This document shows, in pieces, positions 1 to 11,244 of a DNA stretch of 64,000 nucleotides. Both the position numbers and the translations under genes were made by a program. Position 1 is the first letter of the stretch, and every line of letters starts with the position of its first letter. Source of the stretch: Nemania diffusa (taxonomy: Eukaryota > Ascomycota > Sordariomycetes > Xylariales > Xylariaceae); NCBI GenBank assembly GCA_038501195.1, contig JBBPUQ010000005.1, forward strand, positions 1,116,001-1,180,000. The letters run 5' to 3'. The notes under the pieces were generated by a model. That model did not search any database. It was not told where the DNA came from and saw only the letters and a program-made list of their open reading frames with translations.

Positions 1-1496
1 CCTCAGTCCCCAGCGAGTCTATTGCGCGGCAGGCATCACAACATTTAATAGACTCTTCAGTTAGCAAAACGAGGCCACCGGTCGATTTGGCATTTGAGGC
101 ATCTTGCCATTGTTTGCAAAGCACCATTGTTGCCCTAAGTAAAGTTTCAATATTATTGCCTGCGCAAAAGAATATGACGATTCATGGGTAAGATGGCTAA
201 AGGAGGTCACTACCCTCAAAAGGCTTCGGGATGGCGCAACAGGGTCGTATTAATCCTACAAGCAAAAGAAGGAACCGAGAACCAAGAAATAGGGTCAGAT
301 GAGTTAACTAGATCAGTGGTTTAGAAGCATACAGCAGTATCGCCATCCCCGTTAGATGCTCGCCTTGTTCCCGGATGACGCGTGGAGGGGATCCCTGAAC
401 TTGTGTACCCACACACGTATTGTGAAACAACTATCTACCTAGGTAGGTGTCTTACGCATACCTAACACTCACACAAACCCCTCTCCACTTGGTTTATCTG
501 ATCTACTCCATATTAAGTAAGGTAAAGGGTGGTGGATTTTCCCGTTATGCTATGTTGTATGTAGGTAGGTATAACTATCATGAAAGGGGGGCACTATGTC
601 TATTTGGGTAGGGTTTCTCGGGTAACTCGGACGCTTTTACTTTTCGGGGGATAAAGTCTAGATTTTCTTGACGTCTTACACAGTTGTAGGACGGCCGAGG
701 TATGACAGACCTGAAATGGGTGTATAATATATACGCATTACTTAGTACAAGGTAGTAGTGCTCTATTAGCAGATTGCAAGAAATAACTTTCTCATCGATC
801 ATCGTCGCTAGCCTAATAAGGGATCTCGTAGATATTCTGGGCCAAAAGTACCAACTGATAGCTGGCCAACCTACATTAACTTCGTATCGCTTCAATAGAG
901 TATTCGCGATGCAACAAGCCTTCACTAGGAGTAAATACCTTGAAGCTTCAGTCCGCTAGGTAAAAGGATAGCGTAGAAAACAAAACTAAGAAGAAGGTAG
1001 AGCAGACAGGGTTGAAAAAATAATCATCCGGTATATCTATCTTCTAGCTATAAGCGGCAAAGGAAGACTCCTTTTGGAGATTCATCTTTGTATTTGGCTC
1101 CCATTCCAGTCTGCTAGGAGGCCAATATTGAACCACATCGAGAGAATATCGCTCAAGCCAATATAAGGCTCGAGGGAGCTGCAACTCCTGTCCAGGGAAC
1201 GCCGGCTATGATGTCACCTCTAAAAAGAAATCGGAATCAAGCATTCTATCCGCATACTATGGCTGGATGATGGGAGAGTATGGATTCTTGAAAAGTCCAC
1301 CATCGCTAGAACCATGTTCAATTTAAAACATTTCCGAGATTGATTGGTTGATAATTACCCTCGAGTTTTGGTGCTAGATGATGTAGGCATTAGTATGTTA
1401 AGACTTGCGACCTAACTATATTGTGTGTTCGCAATGCTTTGCCAGCTGCGAAAGCTAAGGGGAGCTCAGTTAACGACAAGTGACAGCTAGGGTGTA
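1..1496. other. AT-rich intergenic region, no gene seen
   Basis: No reading frame here carries a recognisable domain or plausible splice partners. It holds short palindromic microrepeats built on TAGGTA/TACCTA (for example near 436-450 and 560-572), a motif that recurs in most intergenic gaps of this window. The right part is downstream of the malate transporter gene, which is read toward it. Confidence 0.6.
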
Positions 1497-2782
1497 TCAA
1501 TCGTCATATGGTATTTTGAGATGAGGATGCTTTTTCTCGTTGACATAATAGTCCTCGTCTTTGCCATCAGCTAGGATTTGGCCTGTCCAGACAGCCCGAA
1601 TATGGTTGAGAACGATTACTAGCCACCCTATGACCAGGAGTGCAGTCATGGCACTACCAGTACCAATCATACCGGGGCTGTTTAACGTCTTGCCGATCGA
1701 GATAACGGCGATCGTAAAACCCACGTTCGGGAAAATATATGAGTACCAGTTGAGGTGGAACGTTATTTCCCTCCAGACAGCTAGATTGGCTACCGCAGCA
1801 ATGCAGAAGAACCAAAGGCTGAGAAACCATATGAAGATGCATACTGTCGTGGCGAGAACACGGAGGATCTGAATGGTGATTTCGTCGGGGCCGAAGGAGT
1901 TATAGTGAACGGGAAAGCTGTCTGCAAGGCCGATGAGAGCGAGACCTGTGAAGGCAGGCGGGCCAACAGCAATGAACATTCCCGGCCGGGAATTGGGCGA
2001 AGGGAAACCGTATTGGATTAATCGATGGACATAGCAAGCATAGATAAAGATGGAAACGAGTAGACCGAATCCTTGCGCGCCGAGACCTGCTACGATGATC
2101 GGTATAGCTTGATCTGGCGGCTGCAGGCTAGATCCTATTGCAGCAATGGTCCCGGAGAGCATGAAAGGAAACACAGGCAAATCATAGGCCGGCGTCATAT
2201 CTGATAGCTTGAACTTAGGGGACGCGAATAACAATGCGTATTGCCCAACAGCGATGATGAAGGTGATGGCAAAATAAGTCCAGAATAGGATCCGGTAGAC
2301 TGTGATGAGCCATGGGCCACAAGATGGGATGCCACTAGAAGAATGATGGGTTAAAAGATCTGCCTAATCAGGGAATAAGTGACTCTTCAAAACACGTACT
2401 ATCTTGCGATTCCGCTTATAATGGAAGCTAGGCTTAGGGTCGAGGTACCCAAGAAGAGTCCCTCAGTAGGATGGACAATGGACTTCTTGAGCGTACCCGG
2501 GAACTTGACGAAGCGGTACGTAATGGCAGACGCGACAAGCGTAAAGATGACCAGGTCGAGGACATAGACAATCTTCCCAATCGTTTGAAGTCCGCGGAAT
2601 GTGAAGCCCTGGGTCTGGTCCGCTAGCAGCAGAGCAAGGCCCCCGGTCGCCATGGGTAACGTAAAATTCGCCCATGTGAAGTGCTCCAGTCGCGCGAGCC
2701 ACGGAAACCATGTTTGCTTTCCCTTTTCTCCTGTTTCCATGTTGTCTGTGTGTATTCGCTGGTGAGTGTCACTCATAATCAC
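1497..2782 (-). CDS. SLAC1/TehA/Mae1-type malate (C4-dicarboxylate) transporter
   Basis: Two exons, 2400-2782 and 1497-2334, with an intron at 2335-2399 (GTACGT donor, TAG acceptor), join to a complete 406-residue protein. It reads as a polytopic membrane protein of the tellurite-resistance/dicarboxylate transporter (SLAC1-like) family: an early segment reading HFTWANFTLPMATGG, typical of the family's first membrane helix, followed by about ten hydrophobic helices, in the usual 380-420 residue range. Members move malate or other dicarboxylates, or sulfite (Ssu1), across the plasma membrane. I prefer malate/dicarboxylate over sulfite from general resemblance only. A second ATG at codon 3 could also be the start. 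The C-terminal tail is short and hydrophilic. The upstream gap is shared with the GH6 gene, which lies to the right in the same orientation. Confidence 0.85.
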
Positions 2783-3770
2783 TGTTAGGTCGATGTAGAA
2801 AAGCCTAGATGTGGTAGGATACCATTAGTTACAGGATACCTAGCTGGATAATTAGTGACTGAAGCCCAACTGTGTTCTCAGACGGCAGCTGAGAAAGAAC
2901 CTGCCTTGGGCCTTCCTTAAAAATGAGGAGGGGGAGGACTTGCCTATAAGCCCGTTTGAATCGAGATGGAAGTTGCATCCATCTATAGAGATAGGAGACC
3001 CTGAGGTATTAGGAGGTAGGTATGCGCGTACAAATACTATCTATCGAGAGATAAGGCATCAAGGGATATACATACTAGAGTACCTAGATACTTAGGGGTA
3101 ATTAGGTACCTAATGTAAGATGTCAAAAATGGTTAAGCGAATGAGGTGGTGACTTTTTACGCGCTATTTCCGAAATACAACTAAGATCAAATTCTCTAGT
3201 AACTTGTCAATGTTGACGGCTTTGCTCGTAAAATTGGGTTAAATATGACTAGTAATTATAAAGTTCACGATTAACCTATTTGGGAATTCGGCATACATCA
3301 ATTCCAATTTAGTTTGGCTCTAGCGATTTCGTTAGTAGTGTAACCCCCCATAATGCATGGATATTTTACCTCTTAACTGAATACCTACCTAGAAGGTAGT
3401 GGGAATGTCCGGCTTCAACATACGATTAATTAAGACAATGGCTTAGTCATAGACGCGACTAATACGGAGGATGAAGAGAAACTCATGTATATATATACTG
3501 CGGAAGCTATCTACACTTGGATATGAGACATGGCATAAGAAGAGATAAAAGGCGACTCATTGTCTGCTAGATGCGAGTGGCACGTTCAAGCGAGAGCAAA
3601 CGAGAGCAAGCGAAGCGCCGTGAGGCCTGTTCACCCCCAGTGGACCATGAACGATCATCTCCTTTTTCCAGCAGACCTAGCGAGAGAGCGAGCGAGCGAG
3701 CGACTCTGTTCTTGACTCGATGTTGTTTAATTGATTGATGAATGGATGGATGGACGGACGATTGACAAGC
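2783..3770. other. Intergenic region with TACCTA microrepeats and GAGC low complexity
   Basis: This gap lies between the transporter start and the GH6 stop. It carries TACCTA/TAGGTA microrepeats around 3080-3115 and 3385-3400, a purine-rich GAGAGC/GCGAGC low-complexity run around 3590-3705 and a short GGAT/GGAC run near 3740-3760, just downstream of the GH6 stop. No coding potential is seen. Confidence 0.6.
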
Positions 3771-5066
3771 TTAGAACGCGGGCTTGGCGTTCTTGAGCAG
3801 CATCTCGAAGTAGGCCTGGTTCCACTCACCGGCCTCGGGCGAGGGCTTGAAGGCATCGGCCTTGCCGCAGAAGGAGTCGTAGCGCGTGGCGCCCGTGTCG
3901 CTGGTGCCGTCGGACTCGCCGCCGGGCTTGCCCCAGACGAAGGCGTCAGCGAGCTCGAAGCCCGTGGACGAGGTCGGGCGCACGCCGAAGCCGGCGCCGT
4001 TGACGTTGCACCAGTTGCCCCACTCCTCGCGCAGGCCCGTGACGGCGTTGCGGCCCGTGTCGACGATGGCGTGGTTCGGGAACCCGGCCGTCTTGAGCGC
4101 CGCGCCGAACTTCTCCACGTACGTCTTCTCGTTCTGGCACGCGTTGTACTTGGCGTCCGACGCCTTGGAGAACTCGCCCGGGCTCAGGTCCCACGCGTTC
4201 CAGCCCGCGATGTTGGTCGCGATACCTCGCACCTGCTTGGGGCTGCCCGCGTTCTTGTACACCTTGGCGAGCTCCTCCGCGCCGGGCTTCAGGTTGGCGT
4301 CCCAGCCGAGCCAGCCGCCGTGGCCGGCATCAACGTACATGACGACGTTGGGGAGGTTGAGGCTCTTGAGAGCGTAGGCGACGCCCTCCTCGTAGGCGCT
4401 CTTGCTGTCCTTGCAGGTCTGCAGGTCGGCATTGGTGACGAGGTTGGGCAGGGAGTCGGGCTCGATGATGAGAGCAAAGGCCGAGTTGGGGTTCGCCTTG
4501 ATCTTGGCGACGATGGCTATGTTCTCTGTCAACTCTGGTGTTTCTTTAAGGAAACCGAGGGGAAATTCTCTCGCTTACGGTCAATGTACTCCGTCTTGTA
4601 TTTGCTGATCTCGCTGTAAGCGAGCTCACCGTTGGAGGCCTTGGCGGCGCAATCACGGCCGGGCAAGTCGTAGATGACGAGACCTAGAATGTTCTCGCAG
4701 GGAAGATCGGCAATGGCCGCGTCGAACTTCGCAATGTTTGCGATAGTATCGCTGCGCTCTTGGTCAGTACTCAGTCTACACGGTAGGATTGATATCGGGG
4801 ACAGCTTACAGCCACAGGAAGCTACCGACATCGGCGACCTTGGCAGCTTGTGCGGACAGCGAGGAGTCGGTCATGGCCGCGACAGCCTTGTTAACTTCCT
4901 CACGGAAGAAGCTGTTTGCGTGTAGCTTGTACTTTGACCAGACATTGGTGCTCGCGTCCAAAGTGACGGCTGACGAACAGGCTGCCGCAGACGAGCGAGT
5001 GACCTTCTCTGACGGGGCGGCGAGCGCACCCGTCGCCAAGAGAACTGCTGCAATTTCCGCCTTCAT
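3771..5066 (-). CDS. Glycoside hydrolase family 6 cellobiohydrolase (Cel6A/CBH II type), no CBM
   Basis: Three exons (4810-5066, 4579-4751, 3771-4525) give a complete 394-residue protein. A signal peptide (MKAEIAAVLLATGALAAP) precedes a GH6 catalytic domain, so it should be secreted and release cellobiose from cellulose chain ends with inversion. The two GH6 signature motifs are present: YDLPGRDCA, with Tyr113 and Asp119 matching the Tyr/Asp pair near the -1 subsite, and IIEPDSLPN, with Asp167 matching the proton donor. The motif VYVDAGHGGWLGW and the C-terminal VWGKPGGESDG loop also fit. Unlike typical Cel6A enzymes of about 450-470 residues, it has no N-terminal CBM1 or Ser/Thr linker: the catalytic domain starts directly after the signal peptide. 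Some GH6 endoglucanases are also this short, so exo versus endo action is not certain. A GGCTAA element lies 186 bp upstream. Confidence 0.95.
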
Positions 5067-5251
5067 TTTTGCTGTGACCCTGGTGATGATTGATCGCGTA
5101 GGTGTGAGTGTGATGAGAAGAAGAACCAAGACATGCCGAGGAGGTGACCCGTCTCTTCTTATACCGTTCTATGAAGCGTAACATCTCAATCTTCCTCTTG
5201 TGCAATAAGGAACTAGGCCCGCCACCCGTGATCACGATACGTACTCGGTAG

Positions 5252-5257
5252 TTAGCC
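5252..5257 (-). promoter_or_regulatory. Candidate XlnR/Xyr1-type GGCTAA element upstream of the GH6 gene
   Basis: The hexamer GGCTAA on the gene strand lies about 186 bp before the GH6 start codon. GGCTAA is the core bound by the XlnR/Xyr1 zinc-cluster activators of cellulase genes. More copies occur farther out (5953-5958 minus strand, 5994-5999 plus strand). A GTGGGG hexamer at 5424-5429 fits the SYGGRG site of the carbon repressor CreA/Cre1. A hexamer occurs by chance often, so this rests mainly on context. Confidence 0.35.
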
Positions 5258-5948
5258 TCCGAAGAGACGCTGCTGCAGATAATCCCGCCACGGAGAATGC
5301 AAGGCGGCAACTTGCCAAGCGCGCAATATTCATGGCCTGCCTAGACTCCGTGGTATATGTCTTGTCATATAAGGATCATAGTTCCTATTGGTATGACCGT
5401 TGGTTCGGGCCTACCTAATATGTGTGGGGGATGATCTTCCTCTGAGCATATTGACCATCCAATATATATTGGCCATGCCATGTAACTGGACCCTATGACT
5501 TGGCGTTAATCAATATCGCATTGCCCCTTTTCACATTGCTCAAGCTGGCGAAGCCTCATCACTGAAACCCCACGTCTCTCTAGCCGACAAGAATCAATGA
5601 GGCAGAAGACTCTAGAGCGGAAACATCTCGTATTAGCGATTCGAAAGCCAACCCTGAGAGTTGGGTTAGAGTGGCGAGAAAGGATTGGTGACAGACAGCA
5701 GCATGCCGAGCCTCCAACGACCGAGCAATTGTGTAATGCCAAGGCTTCCCCAGTTTATGTCTAATGTTAGTCAATAAATTACCCCGGCCTAGGAACATAC
5801 CCCCGGAGCAACCTAGTGGTTGGATAGCCGCAGGAAAATTTCACGAATAGCAGGAGAGATGGAGAGACTGAGTGGCTTTGTTTGCCTAAATTCCTCGTTA
5901 TTTGAAACAGCTGAGATAAGTCCATTCAGAGCTCGACATCTAGAGTTT

Positions 5949-6230
5949 TCATTTAGCCGCACGCACAGTTTGCATCCAGAAATGATCGGCACCGGCTAAA
6001 GCTCCAAACTCGGAACAAAGATGGCCTTGAATGTAGTTCGGATGCACAGGACTGTATGTAGAAATGAACGGCATGGGATTGCTGTAGTCAAGCTTCTCAT
6101 GCACCGCCCTGTTAATCATCCGGAACGGCGAGCCGAAGAGCTGCGTTGACAAGTATCTAGAGAGGATAGATTGGCTAGATGGGGGTGGGAGAAAAGTTTC
6201 CTGGGAAGGAGCAAAGACTCGGATGGTCAT
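5949..6230 (-). CDS. Short hypothetical protein or gene remnant (DUF7587-like fragment?)
   Basis: This 93-codon ATG-to-stop frame lies alone between the GH6 promoter and OST3. The middle (residues about 44-60, with HEKLDYSNPMPFISTY) reminds me of the H-L-D-W-S-N...P-F-I-S core of fungal DUF7587 proteins, which are usually much longer. If that is right, this is a remnant or one exon of a decayed gene. There is no signal peptide, and I found no convincing extra exons on either side. It may equally be a chance ORF. Confidence 0.25.
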   Translation of the reverse strand: MTIRVFAPSQETFLPPPSSQSILSRYLSTQLFGSPFRMINRAVHEKLDYSNPMPFISTYSPVHPNYIQGHLCSEFGALAGADHFWMQTVRAAK

Positions 6231-6816
6231 GATTTCGTGCTATAGGTGACATCTGTAAGCGCTTGTTGGAGAAGAGGGTAATTTAGACGGTAGGAAGATA
6301 GAGTAGAAGCGACAGAAGAGAGGAAATAGGTCTGATATATTTCCTCAAATAATATATGGCATCTACTATATCTACTATCAACTCGTTGAAGGCTAGCACC
6401 CGAATCCCGTGATAGATTGGATCACGTTGACGAGGCTGTGTCCTGAGGGCTCGCCTTGCGTACCGAAAACTGGGTAATCAATCTCAAGATAGCGCCGTTC
6501 TATGGCCAAGGTGATCCACTATTCGCCTCACGGTGAACGATGTAATGGAGGCCGAAAGGGGTTGAGGTTGCGTGGGCAGTGTCGGCCTTTGCAAGGCCGA
6601 TTGGTGGTAGATATAATGATCTGTGTTTTATTGTCCTGTCTGGTAGTGACAATCATGGAAGCACATGGACCGTTTTCTTTTCTCATTGGGTATTCCATTT
6701 TCTCTATTCCCTTGAAAACGAATCTGTTAAGTTCATCGCAAGCAAAGCTGCTCCTAATATGCTCCTAGTACAAGATGCAGCTAGATACCCTTCCTCTGTA
6801 TGGACATTTTGCCAAC

Positions 6817-8005
6817 TTACATAAAGGGAGGAAGTTTAAAGGGGTATCCTCCATTCTTAACTCGGAAAATAGAGAGCAAAAAGCTATACGTGATGACCAA
6901 CACAATACCCCACCCAATGGTCATAAGTTGCTGTACGCGGTGATCTTGAGTTCTTGGAGCCTTCAAGGCAAGCGAAATCGTGGCGAAAGATAAAAGACCA
7001 TCTGCGAATAGTTAATAAGAGATCTCAGTTATAGTGAATTGGCCGAAAACATACAGATGAAAGCGATGATCTGGGTTTCAAGTCCGTATTGACTCTGGAA
7101 TCCACCGGCGAAGTAACTAATGCCGCCACGGCCGTCTCCTGTCACGTATGGTACTTTACGAATCTGGTTGAACATGTGGCCGCTGGTGAAACAGAGAATA
7201 GCGATCAAGCTCAGACCCGCCCATACGTTGCGACTCTTGAGAATAGGTAAAAGGTACGGCGCTAGTTTGTAGACAACGCCGAGAACGCCGAGAACGGAGA
7301 CAGTCGTTACAACCCAGCGAGCATAGTTAACCGGCCGGTATACGGAGGGATGAGGTCTGCCGGGGAGATGGCGAGCCAGCCAGTCATGAACTTGCTCAGC
7401 AGTCGGTGCGCTAGAAATTGGATTAGCTTAGATTGAACAGGGCAACACGGTGATTCGTTGGATATACATACCCGTTTTGAAAATCGTAGCGCAGAGGATC
7501 GGGACTGGGCACGGCATGAGGCCCGGTGGTGGGCTGAAAGAGCAGGAGCACTGGTGCGGTTTGCAAACCAAGCTATGAAAGGTGTCGCTTGGTCAGCCAC
7601 GGATATCTTTTCATCTCTTCCTAAGTCGCTCTATAGAGGTGTACTAACCGACATGAAAGTTTCCCTTCCTTCGCTGAAATCGAGGGTGCTGAGAATCAGG
7701 CGCGACTGGCCGTTCTTGTCACCCTTAGTCCAGCTCTTGCCCAGGATATCCCACTCGGGCTGGAACATGCCGCAAAGTTGACAGCCATACTTGGCGTCCA
7801 AGGCCGTCAGAAGAACGGCAACAGAATAGTCGCGGGGTGCAGATGTAAGCTTCTTGTAAGTGGCATCGACAAGCTTCAAGGGCGACGAGGACACCGCCTG
7901 GGTGTGGAATGTCTGGAAGCGGTCGGCGGAAGAAGACGACGACTTGGCAGCGAAGGACCCGAGAGGAAGGGCGGCGAGAGAGAGGAGGGCCGGTAACCAG
8001 CGCAT
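6817..8005 (-). CDS. OST3: Oligosaccharyltransferase subunit OST3/OST6 family
   Basis: Four exons (7649-8005, 7472-7572, 7055-7410, 6817-7001) with introns of 76, 61 and 53 bp give a complete 332-residue protein. It starts with a signal peptide (MRWLPALLSLAALPLGSFAA), followed by a lumenal thioredoxin-fold domain with the redox pair Cys75-x-x-Cys78 (CQLC), and then four membrane helices. It ends in NGGYPFKLPPFM, a typical Ost3/Ost6 tail. The protein is part of the ER oligosaccharyltransferase that transfers the N-glycan to nascent chains; the CxxC loop holds acceptor polypeptides through transient disulfides. Most filamentous fungi carry one Ost3/Ost6-type gene, so the symbol denotes the family. 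The start codon was chosen because the upstream in-frame codons precede a clean signal peptide. Confidence 0.93.
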
Positions 8006-8658
8006 GTTGACGTCGGGGAAAGGAAATGGAACCAAATTGACAGTGCAGTTAGAAATAAAAGAAGGTCAACTGCCTCGACGCGCACATCGGATGGGTCAAT
8101 AGCTGGTTGAGAAAAGTGCGAGTAATTGCCGTTGTCGATGGTGTTTGATGCCGCCAAGATCACTGCACAGGTGTCCTCAATTGAGCTGGATTGAATTGAG
8201 ACACAGATAGGTCCTAAGCTTATGTGGCTTAAGCGCTGGGGGTACCTACATTACCTGTTAGCTGGGGTCTTACTGGGGTACCTACGCTAAACACATGTAT
8301 ATAAGCTACCTGGTACTGCATACGTCAGCTTTGAAGCTTGAGCCACCTCTTAGCCACAGCTTGGCAACCGGCCCATGTACCTGCACTAAGCCGAAATTGG
8401 TACTTTGTTGATCTTATATTATGTGCCCCCACAAAACACGTTCCAATCCTCCGTCATTCCCCCCATCTTACTATACATCCCTCCAGATTTGATCTCTTAC
8501 CTGGTATACCGGCAAGAGCTATACGTCGACAACTAATACTCCAGTAATTAGAGAACGCCTGAATTCCTTCGATTGAATTTTCTGAAAGAGTCGTTCTACT
8601 ACAGAGGCATATTTTTGCTTTCACTATCTTGAGCATATCACGCGTCCAGTCTGTCCAA
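8006..8658. other. Divergent promoter region between OST3 and the coiled-coil gene
   Basis: About 650 bp separate the two divergent start codons, so both promoters must lie here. The centre has GGGGTACCTAC-type microrepeats (about 8237-8285), part of the intergenic motif family of this window. No ORF with protein-like composition is seen. Confidence 0.5.
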
Positions 8659-10823
8659 ATGGGCAGGGTTGCAAAGGCCGCCGTGGCCGGCGAACAACAA
8701 GCCAATGTGGATGGCGGAAAGGTAGGATTTCAGTGCCACTCATGTTTGGGACTATTTTGACTGATTGCGTTTCGACTTAGCAGCGTACCCAACGTACCCA
8801 GTTGCTTCACGATCTCGAATTAAAGCACCAGAAGAATGGGTACGAGTCTGGTATTCTACTCAAAGACGAGGATGTCCGCCGGCTACGAGTACGAATTCTG
8901 TTGCTTCGAGATGAAAACACCTCATTGCGAGACCAAGTCGACATCAACACGAACACAAACGCGAAACTTGTCTCACGATGTGACAGTCTCAATACCCAGA
9001 TCGAAGCCAAAATAGCCATGGCTCGCTCCCAGGAAGAGCAGCTACGTAAACAGGAGCGAGAATTTTCGAATCTCAAGGTGAGTGTTGGAGAGGCTCTCGA
9101 TTAAGTAAGAAAGCGGCAAGAAAGTGAACTAACTAACTTCGATACCTAGGCGGAGCTCGAATCAATGAACAACCTCAGCGAAACCTCTGCAAATGTCCTC
9201 TCAGAGAAATTAGCCTTGACGCGTGAACTGACTAATCTGAAACCTGAAATTGAACACTTACGATCTCAAGTCAACCATCAGCAAGCAATCCTTGCTGAAA
9301 AGCTTTCCCTTGAACGGCAGGTCACCACCCTCGAAGTCGAGCTAGCGAACGAAAAGAAGGCTACAAAGAGGGCATTACAAACTCGCGAAAGCAATGTTCG
9401 TGTCGAGGATGAGCTTCGCAAGACACTACGCGAGACAGAGAAGAACTTAACTGCCGAAATAGCCGAACGCGAAAGACTAGAAGACCAGCTCGAGCAGAGG
9501 ATGCGGACTCACGCAATCACCTTGCAAGACCAAGATAATACCCGGGAAGTGGAAGCAGATCTCAGAAAGAAACTACAGGATGCTCAGCGACAGTTAAGAG
9601 AAGAAAAAGCGGAGAAAGAACGGTTAGATGAAGAACTGCAGAATGCACAGCGTACTTCCAATAAATTGCAACGAAACGAGAATCAAAACTCTGCTGAAGC
9701 CGAGCTTCGCGCCAAACTGGAAGAATCTGAGGCACAAGTTGCGACGCTTCAGGAAAAGAGTGAAAGGCGTCACCAAGAATATGAAGCCGCCATTGCCGAG
9801 CTTGAAGGCCGAAATGGACAGTTCGAGAAGAAACTCGAGAAAGCGAAAATAAAATTCCGAGAGATCCAAGAAGCTTTGAAGAAAAGCCAGGCCGAGCTGC
9901 TCAAGGCTCAACAGCAACAAGCTCGCTCGCTTGACAACGAGAATGACACGAAACTGACTACGAAACCAAAAGCCATTCGTAAGAGGAAAGCTCAAGAACC
10001 TACAAGCGAGTTCACGAATATCGAGATCCAGACGCCTAGCGCAGAAGATGCGAAGAAGGCGCGACGGACAATGAAGAAGACTGTTTTTGAACCGACGGTT
10101 GTTGGTGAGAAGTCTACATTCTCCATAACCCCGTTCTTAAATCGAACCAAGAATACGAGTATGAGCGATGAGGCTGAGGCTGAGGACGAAGGAGTCTTGG
10201 AGGATTCTATTCTTGGTCCACAGTCAGGGTCACAACTATCTAAGCCTGCGCCATCTGGAACAGTCGATGATTCGACAACTACTTCTATCGAGACCGATCC
10301 AGCTACTACAACAGTCATAGAGACCGAGGAGCCGGAGGTGGCGCCTAAGATTCGTGGTAGATCTAAGAAAATCCTTGGAGATGCTCCATCGGCTAAGAAG
10401 AATGCCATAACGAAGAAGGCTCCGAAGAAGATCCTTAAATCCAAGAGCAGCCTTGAGGTGGTCTCTGAAGCTGCTGAGCCCGGACAACAGGAAGATGATA
10501 CGGAGGCTAGGGAGACTGAACCTGCGGAGAAGACAACGACTGTTAAGTTCAATCTTGCTCCTTCGCAGGACGAGAGTACTGAATCAGCTCTAAATGGTGA
10601 GATACCCAAGAAGAAGAAACGCAAGGTACTCGGGTCTACCAAGACCCTCTTTGATGAAGACGATGGAGCGGCGCCGGCGACGAGAAAGCCGGCCAAGGTC
10701 CAGCTCGGGGCTAAGAGAACGAAGGCGCCACTGGGCGCCCAGAAGAATGCCTTTGCTGGAACTGTGTCATTTTCTCCGCTTAAACGAGACCGCCGAGGCG
10801 TGGGTGCTAGCTTCCTTGCGTAG
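8659..10823 (+). CDS. Nuclear coiled-coil protein of unknown function
   Basis: Three exons (8659-8721, 8781-9077, 9150-10823) give a complete 677-residue protein. Residues about 30-385 are almost entirely heptad-rich coiled coil, dense in E, K, Q and L (repeated LRKTLRE and DLRKKLQDAQ-type blocks). The rest is low-complexity and likely disordered: acidic and Ser/Thr-rich patches alternate with Lys-rich ones, including an SV40-like nuclear localisation motif PKKKKRKVLG near residue 605. The last residues (SPLKRDRRGVGASFLA) look like a conserved tail motif. I cannot assign a family. The coiled coil plus basic tail would suit a chromosome, kinetochore or spindle-pole scaffold, but that is inference. 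It is transcribed divergently from OST3. Confidence 0.75.
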
Positions 10824-11244
10824 GCTTGGGGTGGTCATGATCATGAAAAGCGGACGTGGGTACGGGCATGGGAATTGCTGTTGATATTGCATTGATATGG
10901 TGTTTGGGTATGATTTAGGCATGGGAATCATTGTTTTTAATTCGGCTGCGCATTGATCGGACCACGATGATAGGAATAGGAGCTCAGTTTGGAGTTATTT
11001 GCATTAGTGTGTAAGATCATAGGTATGAATACATTCTGTTTTAAGTGCCTAAATTTTCGATATTGCCTGTGAAATACGCCATTCCCTTCGCCCTCGTGTT
11101 GAATACATTAAATATGTGATTTTCCGCACCCAAATCTTCTCAGGATAACCTGTGTCATCGATTAAGTATATCTCTAGTTGCTACTTCTCAGACCACATTC
11201 GTATTTTCCAATATTTATATCACACAGATCAAGCCCTCGCAAGC
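10824..11244. other. 3' intergenic region between convergent genes
   Basis: This 420 bp stretch separates the convergent stops of the coiled-coil gene and the polytopic membrane protein. It is moderately AT-rich, presumably holds both 3' UTRs, and shows no coding or repeat structure. Confidence 0.5.

Noticed and set aside
578..925. 115-codon minus-strand ORF near the left edge
   Set aside because: No domain, no signal peptide, no plausible splice partners, and an overlapping opposite-strand ORF of similar quality; composition looks like intergenic DNA.
3590..3710. GAGC/GCGAGC run as a possible CRISPR or tandem array
   Set aside because: Low-complexity simple sequence without regular repeat-spacer structure; CRISPR is not expected in a fungal nucleus.
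3735..4619. 294-codon plus-strand ORF antisense to the GH6 gene
   Set aside because: Spans two GH6 exons and an intron, is Val/Gly/Leu/Arg-rich as expected from the complement of GC-rich coding sequence.
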